From positions 1 to 17,657 of the forward strand of contig JAEUJR010000094.1 in the NCBI GenBank assembly GCA_016793585.1: 17,657 bases of DNA, read 5' to 3'. The notes beneath the pieces are model-generated. The model saw only the letters and a program-made list of their open reading frames with translations. It had not been told where the DNA came from and did no database searches. The DNA comes from Archangium sp. (GTDB lineage Bacteria > Myxococcota > Myxococcia > Myxococcales > Myxococcaceae). The first letter of the stretch is position 1; every line of letters starts with the position of its first letter. The position numbers and the translations under genes are program-made. Below are positions 7,135-12,873 of the stretch, in pieces.

Positions 7135-8087
7135 AGGTCCCTCTTCTTGAGCGCGAGCTGCGCGAGGCCGAGAAAGACGAGCGCGAAGCCCAGGTGCACG
7201 AGGGCCGCGACGGCGAAACGCAGCGGCGCAGGGTGCAGCAGGTCTTGCCCGTAGTGCCACACCGAGAAGTACTGCAGGTACGCCGCCCAGCTCTCGGTGC
7301 GCAGCAGCGCGAGCAGGTTTCCGTCATCGGCCTTCACCGTGCCGGGGAACGCGAAGTTCTCACCGACGAACGCGAGCGCCCAGATGCCGAAGAGGATCAT
7401 GATGTTCAGCACCAGCGCGACCGCGCCGCTCTTCACGATGCTGCTGCAGAGGGTCGTGAGCGCGAGGTAGGCGACCGCGAGCACGAACGACGAGGCGAGC
7501 AGGCGCAGCGTCCAGATGACGACGTCCTTCGCCGCGAAGTCGTCGTTGAGAATGCGCGCGACCACCACCATCAGAATCGTGCAGACCGCGAGCAGCGCCG
7601 CGAAGATCGTCACCTGCGAGAGGAACTTGCCGAGAATCAGGTTCGTTCGTTTCACCCGCACGACGAGGAAACGTATCGACTTGGGGCCGAGCTCTCCGGC
7701 CAGCTGATCGAAGCCCATGAGCGCGATCAGCAGCGGCACGAAGCGCAGCGTGAGCTTGAAGACGAACAGCAACACGACGGGCAGCGCGAGCAGCGAATCG
7801 AGCATCTCTTCGTCGTCGGTGATGACGACCGAGAGGAACTGCTTCTTGCCCTCGTTGAACTGCGTCTTCACCTTCTCGTCGTTCAGGTCGACGCCAGCCG
7901 ACTTCGCCTGCTCCTCGGCCTTGGCGCTGAGCTGGCTGCTCAGGAAGCCCACGATGGTGAGCGAGAGGCCCACGAACATCATGAACAGCAGCAGCAACAC
8001 CACGACGCGGCCAGAACGCGTGGCACGTACCGTCTCGCCCCGCCAGACTGCTCCGATTTCTTGAAGGTCCGTCACGCGCGGCTGCAT
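7131..8087 (-). CDS. ABC-2 type transporter permease
   Basis: This is the membrane subunit partner of the downstream ATPase, 318 aa from ATG 8087. There are about six membrane segments: about 27-49 (VVVLLLLFMMFVGLSLTIVG), 92-120, 148-170, 184-208, 215-238 and 292-312. A polar, highly charged loop of about 40 residues (50-90) separates segments 1 and 2. The conserved ABC-2 cytoplasmic stretch is DQLAGELGPKSIRFLVVR followed by VKRTNLILGKFLSQ, where a GE/R...R...GK pattern marks the NatB/NosY-like group. The start is uncertain: in-frame GTG 8075, ATG 8117 and ATG 8135 are also possible, and none has a strong ribosome binding site. ATG 8087 leaves 78 bases to the divergent transpeptidase gene. 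It is first in a two-gene operon and overlaps the ATPase by GTGA. Confidence 0.85.
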   Translation of the reverse strand: MQPRVTDLQEIGAVWRGETVRATRSGRVVVLLLLFMMFVGLSLTIVGFLSSQLSAKAEEQAKSAGVDLNDEKVKTQFNEGKKQFLSVVITDDEEMLDSLLALPVVLLFVFKLTLRFVPLLIALMGFDQLAGELGPKSIRFLVVRVKRTNLILGKFLSQVTIFAALLAVCTILMVVVARILNDDFAAKDVVIWTLRLLASSFVLAVAYLALTTLCSSIVKSGAVALVLNIMILFGIWALAFVGENFAFPGTVKADDGNLLALLRTESWAAYLQYFSVWHYGQDLLHPAPLRFAVAALVHLGFALVFLGLAQLALKKRDL

Positions 8088-8165
8088 AGCCCGCGAGGGT
8101 GGCGTTGTGCCCAACATTCGCCGGGGCCTTGTCATCGGGCCGGGGGTGAGCGAATTCTCGTTCTC

Positions 8166-9320
8166 GTGAAGTGGTTCCTGCTCTCGCTGCTCGTCGCGAC
8201 CAAAGCCTTCGCGGAAGACGACGAGCCCGGCGACGCGATGGAGCTCGAGGTGCCCAGCCGCCTGGTGGCGCCTCCGCTGGCGAAGGCGACGAGCATTTCG
8301 CCCGAGCGCGACGTGCTGGCGAAGAGCGTCTTCATCGGCGGCAAGCTGTTCGCCGAACACGAGGGTCAGCAGCGGCAGCTCACCATCGACGCGGCGCTGC
8401 AGCAGAAGCTCACCGAGGTGCTGCGCGAGTACCAGACGCCGTACGCCGCCGTGGTGGCCCTCGAGCCCTCGACTGGCCGCGTGCTGGCCATGGCCGAACA
8501 CAGCGAAGCCGACCCGGGGTTGCGTGGGCTCGCGACGCGCGCGCTGTACCCGGCTGCGAGCATCTTCAAGATCGTCACCGCCGCGGCCCTGCTCGACGTG
8601 GGCGTCTCTCCCGCTGAAGAGCTCTGCTCGTACGGCGGCAAGCGCAAGGTGACGCCCGCGCAGCTGCTCGACTCCGAGAAAGACACGCGCTGCCTCACGC
8701 TCGCCAGGGCGCTGGCCATGAGCGCCAACGTGCTCTTCGCGAAGTTCACCTCGCGCTACCTCGACGCCGAGAAGCTCAAAGTGGCCGCGCGCGCGTTTCA
8801 CTTCAACGTGCCCTGGCGCTTCCCCGTGCCCACCGACATGTCGCTCGCCTCGGTGCCCCAGGACACGTTTGAGCTCGCCCTCACCGGAGCCGGCTTTGGA
8901 GACGTCTACCTCTCGCCGCTCCACGGCGCGGCGCTGGCCTCGGTGGCGGCGAACAAGGGCCTGTGGCGCGCGCCGGTGCTGTTCGAGAACGAAGTGCCGC
9001 TCGAGCCGCCGAGTGAGCGCGTGATCTCGGAAGACGTCGCCGCCGCGCTCACCTCGATGATGGAGGAGACGATCACCGATGGCACCGCGCGGCGCATCTT
9101 CCACGAGCGCGGCATGCGGGTGCCCGGCGCGGTCGGCAAGACGGGCTCGCTCGCCGACAAGCAGCCGTTTCGCGACTACTCGTGGTTCGTCGGCTTCGCG
9201 CCCAGAGAGCACCCACGGGTGGCGGTGGCAGCGATCATCGTCAACGACCCGCACTGGCGCATTCGGGCGACGTGGCTCGGCCGTGAAGCGATGCGGCTGT
9301 TCCTCTCGAAGGCGCCTTAG
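8166..9320 (+). CDS. Penicillin-binding transpeptidase-domain protein
   Basis: This 384-aa exported protein consists of little more than a class B penicillin-binding transpeptidase domain. The three active-site boxes are present and in order: S132-I-F-K135 (nucleophile Ser, general-base Lys), S186-A-N188, and K325-T-G327. Supporting family segments are VVALEPSTGRVLAMA (97-110), LALTGAGFGDVYLSPLH and TDGTARRIF. The N-terminus VKWFLLSLLVATKAFA is a signal peptide with an AFA cleavage site before EDD. Unlike PBP2 or FtsI there is no room for a dimerisation (pedestal) domain, only about 75 residues before the catalytic core. GTG 8166 is the only sensible start that gives a signal peptide; GGGGGTGAG lies somewhat far upstream (8142-8150). 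The predicted role is peptidoglycan cross-linking in the periplasm or a sporulation/beta-lactam-related variant. It converges with the next gene and overlaps its stop. Confidence 0.87.
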   Translation: MKWFLLSLLVATKAFAEDDEPGDAMELEVPSRLVAPPLAKATSISPERDVLAKSVFIGGKLFAEHEGQQRQLTIDAALQQKLTEVLREYQTPYAAVVALEPSTGRVLAMAEHSEADPGLRGLATRALYPAASIFKIVTAAALLDVGVSPAEELCSYGGKRKVTPAQLLDSEKDTRCLTLARALAMSANVLFAKFTSRYLDAEKLKVAARAFHFNVPWRFPVPTDMSLASVPQDTFELALTGAGFGDVYLSPLHGAALASVAANKGLWRAPVLFENEVPLEPPSERVISEDVAAALTSMMEETITDGTARRIFHERGMRVPGAVGKTGSLADKQPFRDYSWFVGFAPREHPRVAVAAIIVNDPHWRIRATWLGREAMRLFLSKAP

Positions 9321-10462
9321 AGCTGCACCCAGCCCTGGCTGCGGAAGCGATCGAAGTAGGTGAGCGCCTCGAACTCACGCAGCGGCGCCACCCGCACGAT
9401 CGCCTCGAGCTCGCGCTTCCCGTCGACGCGCGAGAGCAGATACCGCTCGGGCGCAGACAGGTTGAGCGCCCCCATCGCCTCGGGCGGAATCGCGGAGTGG
9501 GGCACCAACCGCTTCGCCATCAGATCGGCGCGCAGCTGCGGGTGCCAGGCCGACTCGATCTGCTTGAGCAGCAGCGTGGCGTCGAGCGTGGGCACCAGCT
9601 GATTCGACCGTCGCGCCACCGAGTAGGCGTCACGAAAGTTCGCCTGCGCGAAGAAGGCCCGGGCGTTCTCGAGCAGCTGCTCTGGCGAGGGGCTGTCACC
9701 GAGGCCCAGGTCGACGTCGATGGCGAACTCGGCCTCCTTCTCGACGCGGGGCGGCTTCACCACGAGGGCGCCCATCGCGTGCAGGGCGTACAGGCGCTGG
9801 TACAGGAAGAAGTCGGTCGCGTGCAGGCCGAGGGCGAGCTCTTCGAGCGTCTTGCCCGACTCGATGCCCTTGAGCAGCTTCACGTCGAGCGAGCCCCGCC
9901 GCGGCGTCATCTCGAGCAGATCTTCCTTCATCTCGAGCGTGCACTGCGGCGACGGGAAGACCTTGCGAATCTGCTCCCACGCCTGCGCGCGAAAGTCGGC
10001 TTCTTTGTACACGTCCATCAGCGAGACGCGCACGTCGAGGCCGTCGGCTGGCGCAGGCGGCAGCCCCTGGGTGAAGACGAACGTGCCCACCGGCCACTCG
10101 CACGCCTCGTGCAGCGTCTCGCGAAACTTGGTGGCGAGCGCGGCGACGACGATGTCCTCCTTCACGAGGCCGATCATCACCAGAATGCGGCCGAGGAAGA
10201 CCTTCGTCTCTTGCTGGGTCTGCCAGGCGCGGTTGAACTGCTCCTCGGTGATGTGCCCCATGTTGATGAGGAACTGGCCGAGGTACTCGCGCGGCAGGTT
10301 CGACGACGCGTTGATGATGCGGCCCTGCTCGAGCTGCACCGACTTCTTGAGGCCCTCGCGCTCGAGCGTCAGCACGCCCGTCGCCATGCGGTTGGCGAGG
10401 TAGACGATCAGATCCTTCAGCGGCATCGTCTCGAAGTCGCCTGCCAGGCCGCGGGTCGTCAC
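9317..10462 (-). CDS. DUF4388 (PatA N-terminus-like) domain protein
   Basis: This 381-aa soluble protein begins with a DUF4388/PATAN-type domain: LAGDFETMPLKDLIVYLANR (about 6-25), ATGVLTLE, then KKSVQLEQGRIINASS. A segment follows (about 60-115, LGQFLINMGHITEEQF, LGRILVMIGL) that resembles the N-terminal helical module of type II/IV secretion ATPases. The rest (about 150-381) is helical with no recognised catalytic motif. DUF4388 proteins are abundant in myxobacteria and are found in signalling and motility proteins; the specific role here is unknown. Start: GTG 10462 gives the usual family N-terminus and sits 7 bases after a -10-like TGGAAT. The frame is open to GTG 10588, with an in-frame ATG at 10561, but that extension has no family similarity that I can see. 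The stop codon TAA overlaps the TAG of the convergent transpeptidase gene (4 bases shared). Confidence 0.8.
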   Translation of the reverse strand: MTTRGLAGDFETMPLKDLIVYLANRMATGVLTLEREGLKKSVQLEQGRIINASSNLPREYLGQFLINMGHITEEQFNRAWQTQQETKVFLGRILVMIGLVKEDIVVAALATKFRETLHEACEWPVGTFVFTQGLPPAPADGLDVRVSLMDVYKEADFRAQAWEQIRKVFPSPQCTLEMKEDLLEMTPRRGSLDVKLLKGIESGKTLEELALGLHATDFFLYQRLYALHAMGALVVKPPRVEKEAEFAIDVDLGLGDSPSPEQLLENARAFFAQANFRDAYSVARRSNQLVPTLDATLLLKQIESAWHPQLRADLMAKRLVPHSAIPPEAMGALNLSAPERYLLSRVDGKRELEAIVRVAPLREFEALTYFDRFRSQGWVQL

Positions 10463-10469
10463 ACCGGGG

Positions 10470-10498
10470 ATTCCACGCGAAAGCGCGACCGTCCTCAA
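10470..10498 (-). promoter_or_regulatory. Candidate sigma-70-like promoter for the DUF4388 gene
   Basis: Read on the minus strand, TTGAGG (10498-10493), a 17-base spacer, and TGGAAT (10475-10470) each match 4 of 6 consensus bases. The -10 box ends 7 bases before GTG 10462, so transcription would begin at or next to the start codon and the message would be leaderless. The 162-base gap to the divergent fusion gene (10463-10624) is visibly less GC-rich than its surroundings, as expected of a promoter region. Confidence 0.4.
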
Positions 10499-10610
10499 TG
10501 GTTGGTTGGTGATCGAGTGTGGAGGAACGATGAATCTCGGCGCAGATCCCACGGTGAGCATGCCGTGAGCGGCCGTGAACCTTCCCACACGTTGATGTGC
10601 GCCTGACCGC

Positions 10611-10616
10611 TACACT
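10611..10616 (+). promoter_or_regulatory. -10-like box directly before the fusion gene start
   Basis: TACACT matches 4 of 6 bases of TATAAT and ends 8 bases before ATG 10625. No ribosome binding site stands between them (only cgcccccg), which suggests a leaderless transcript. No good -35 element lies 16-18 bases upstream; TTGATG at 10592-10597 is only 13 bases away. Confidence 0.35.
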
Positions 10617-10624
10617 CGCCCCCG

Positions 10625-12139
10625 ATGGAGTTGATCGTCTACCGCAAGCCGGGCTGCCACCTCTGCGACGAGGCGATGGATCTCATCGACGAAGCGCGCG
10701 CGGCGTGGGGTTTCACCGTCGAAGCACGCAACATTCTCGAGCGCGACGACTGGTTCAAAGCCTTCCGCTATCGGGTGCCCGTGGTAGTCGTGAATGGAAT
10801 CGAGCGCCTCGAGCTGAGGTTCTCGTCACAAGCGCTGCAGACGGCGCTGCAGGAGTCAGTCGTGAGCGTCGAAGAGCCGCACCACATCACCGCGTTCCGC
10901 CAGGTGCCGCGCACCGGCGTCATCTACGTCACCACCGAAGCGCAGCGCCTGGGCTTCAGCGCGAAGAACCCCGACTGGTGCAACCTCGGTCAGGGCCAGC
11001 CCGAGACGGGCGAGCTGCCCGGCGCTCCGCCGCGCGTGCACACGATTCCAGTCGACGTCGACGATCAGGAGTACGCGCCGGTGCAGGGCCTGCCCGAGCT
11101 GCGCGAGGCGATCGCGAACCTGTACAACCGGCTCTACCGCAAGGGGAAGAAGTCTCAGTACACGGCCGAGAACGTCAGCGTCTCGGGCGGCGGCAGAGCG
11201 TCGCTCACGCGCGCGGCGGCGGCGCTCGGCCACATCAACCTCGGCCACTTCCTGCCCGACTACACCGCGTATGAAGAGCTGCTCGACATCTTCAAGGCCT
11301 TCACGCCCATTCCGATTCTGCTCGAGGGCGATCGTGGCTACGCGTTCTCGGCGGAGGATCTGCGCCGCGAGGTGATGGGCCGCGGCTTGTCGGCGGTGCT
11401 CCTGTCGAACCCGTGCAACCCCACGGGCAAGGTCGTGCAGGGCAAAGAGCTCGAGAAGTGGGTCGAGGTCTCGCGCGAGCTCGACTGCACCCTGCTGATG
11501 GACGAGTTCTATTCGCACTACATCTGGAACAGCCCGCCCGGCGTGCTGCCGGTGGAGTCGGCTGCGCGCTACGTCGAAGACGTGAACAAAGACCCGGTCG
11601 TGCTCTTCGACGGCCTCACGAAGAACTGGCGTTACCCCGGCTGGCGCGTGACGTGGACGATCGGGCCCAGGCAGGTCATCGACGCGGTGGCCTCGGCGGG
11701 CAGCTTCCTCGACGGTGGCGGCAACAAGCCGGTGCAGCGCGCGGCCATTCCCCTGCTCGAAGAGAACTTCGTGGTGCAGGAGACGATGGCGCTCCACAAG
11801 GCCTTCCAGGAGAAGCGCGACAAGCTGCTCTCGGGCCTCATGCGGCTCGGTATTCGCGCCGATCGCGTGCCCGACGGCACCTTCTACGTCTGGGGCAACG
11901 TCTCGCAGCTGCCTGCGCCGCTCAACGACGGCATGGGCTTCTTCCGCGCCGCCCTCGAGAAGAAGGTCATCACCGTGCCGGGCGAGTTCTTCGACGTGAA
12001 CCCGGGCAAACGCCGCGCCGCCCGCGCGAGCCGCTTTCGTCAGTACGTGCGCTTCAGCTTCGGGCCCGCCATGGCGACGCTCGAGACCGCGCTGGGGCGG
12101 TTGGAGCAGCTCGTGGCCGACGCGATGAAGGGTGCCTGA
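10625..12139 (+). CDS. Glutaredoxin-like domain fused to a class I/II PLP aminotransferase
   Basis: This 504-aa cytoplasmic protein has two parts. Residues 1-76 are a glutaredoxin-like (DUF836-type) thioredoxin fold with C11-H-L-C14 in KPGCHLCDEA and the cis-Pro site YRVPVVVVNG. Residues about 80-504 are a fold-type I aminotransferase: LGQGQPETG (121-129), substrate/cofactor motif NPCNPTGK (262-269), cofactor-binding D293 in LLMDEFYSHY, the Schiff-base lysine K333 in DGLTKNWRYPGWR, and the carboxylate-binding R476 in YVRFSFG. All key catalytic residues are present, so both halves look active. The substrate is not evident. A strong internal ribosome binding site (AGGAG 10851-10855) and in-frame GTG 10862 (codon 80) could yield an aminotransferase-only form of 425 aa. 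Read-through from ATG 10625 is continuous with no stop. Adjacent to the downstream zinc-finger gene with a 14-base gap. Confidence 0.88.
   Translation: MELIVYRKPGCHLCDEAMDLIDEARAAWGFTVEARNILERDDWFKAFRYRVPVVVVNGIERLELRFSSQALQTALQESVVSVEEPHHITAFRQVPRTGVIYVTTEAQRLGFSAKNPDWCNLGQGQPETGELPGAPPRVHTIPVDVDDQEYAPVQGLPELREAIANLYNRLYRKGKKSQYTAENVSVSGGGRASLTRAAAALGHINLGHFLPDYTAYEELLDIFKAFTPIPILLEGDRGYAFSAEDLRREVMGRGLSAVLLSNPCNPTGKVVQGKELEKWVEVSRELDCTLLMDEFYSHYIWNSPPGVLPVESAARYVEDVNKDPVVLFDGLTKNWRYPGWRVTWTIGPRQVIDAVASAGSFLDGGGNKPVQRAAIPLLEENFVVQETMALHKAFQEKRDKLLSGLMRLGIRADRVPDGTFYVWGNVSQLPAPLNDGMGFFRAALEKKVITVPGEFFDVNPGKRRAARASRFRQYVRFSFGPAMATLETALGRLEQLVADAMKGA
10851..10864 (+). promoter_or_regulatory. 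Internal ribosome binding site and GTG start at the domain boundary
   Basis: AGGAG at 10851-10855 is followed after 6 bases by GTG 10862-10864, in frame with the fusion gene and exactly at the junction between the glutaredoxin-like and aminotransferase domains (codon 80). The block aggagtcag matches the ribosome binding site region of the PilZ gene (1862-1870). It may drive a second, aminotransferase-only product, or be a relic of two once separate genes. Confidence 0.5.
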
Positions 12140-12153
12140 TACCCTTGGGCGTC

Positions 12154-12870
12154 GTGGAGGTCTGCCCATTCTGCGGAGCGGCGGTGAGCCACACGGACGA
12201 CGTGTGCTCGCAGTGCATGGCCACGCTCCCGAGAGAGACGAAGGCGCCCCGGCGCACGAAGACGAGCGCGCCGCTCTCTGCGCGCCCGAAGCGCATCGAC
12301 TTCTCCGATCAATCGACCGACGCGCAGGCGCCGGTGCTGCAGCAACTCGTGATGGCTCCCGAAGCGCCCGAGCTGTGCGTGATTCACGCGCGCGCGAAGG
12401 CGAAGGGCGTGTGCGCTCGCTGCCGCAAGCCCGCGTGTGAGATCTGCCTCTCGCATGGCGGCGTCTGCCCAGCGTGCCGGCGAGAAGCAGCGCCTTCGCG
12501 CATCGCCGAGCTCTCTCGCGACATCGGCCTCTTCACCGCGCTGGCCGGGCTGGGGCTGCTGGGGTTTGGGCTGTGGCAGCAGCTCGACAAGACCGTGCTC
12601 GACGCCGACCCGCGGCGGCTGGCCATCGCGGTGATTCTCACGCTCGCGCACCTGTCGTTCGGGCTCGCCATGTACAGCCGGCGCCGCTTCGGCCTCGCGG
12701 TCGGCTGCATCGGCATGGTCGGGCTGGGAACCCTGCTCCCGCTGTTGGGTGGAGAGCCGTGGTTCATGGCCATCGTGCGCCTCGGCCTCGCCGGTTTCCT
12801 CGCCACCAGGACGCTGACGTTGAAGCGCCAGCTCGACGAGCTGTACCTCGCCCTCGATCGACCGGAGTGA
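12154..12870 (+). CDS. Membrane protein with N-terminal zinc-ribbon and B-box-like fingers
   Basis: This 238-aa protein carries two predicted zinc-binding modules on the cytoplasmic N-terminal half and a membrane domain behind them. Module 1 is a zinc ribbon, C4-P-F-C7 ... C18-S-Q-C21. Module 2 (75-108) is B-box-like, with C75, H78, C87, C90, C95, C98, H101, C105 and C108. Between them lies a basic, Ser/Thr/Pro-rich linker. About four hydrophobic segments follow at 124-142, 156-174, 178-199 and 203-219, with a short charged tail. The function is unknown; similar zinc-finger/membrane proteins are often left hypothetical in myxobacteria. GTG 12154 is chosen because the first zinc ligand follows at residue 4 and a TACCCT -10-like box (12140-12145) ends 8 bases upstream. 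In-frame TTG 12145 is an alternative. Probably co-transcribed with the next gene (3-base gap). Confidence 0.72.
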   Translation: MEVCPFCGAAVSHTDDVCSQCMATLPRETKAPRRTKTSAPLSARPKRIDFSDQSTDAQAPVLQQLVMAPEAPELCVIHARAKAKGVCARCRKPACEICLSHGGVCPACRREAAPSRIAELSRDIGLFTALAGLGLLGFGLWQQLDKTVLDADPRRLAIAVILTLAHLSFGLAMYSRRRFGLAVGCIGMVGLGTLLPLLGGEPWFMAIVRLGLAGFLATRTLTLKRQLDELYLALDRPE

Positions 12871-12873
12871 CTC

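Noticed and set aside
8020..8036. A TGGCAC stretch resembling a sigma-54 -24 element.
   Set aside because: It lies inside the permease gene, and no GC element is found at the needed spacing.
10463..10588. N-terminal extension of the DUF4388 protein from GTG 10588 or ATG 10561.
   Set aside because: It lacks family similarity, covers the less GC-rich divergent promoter region and would remove the space needed for a promoter. GTG 10462 gives the typical family start.
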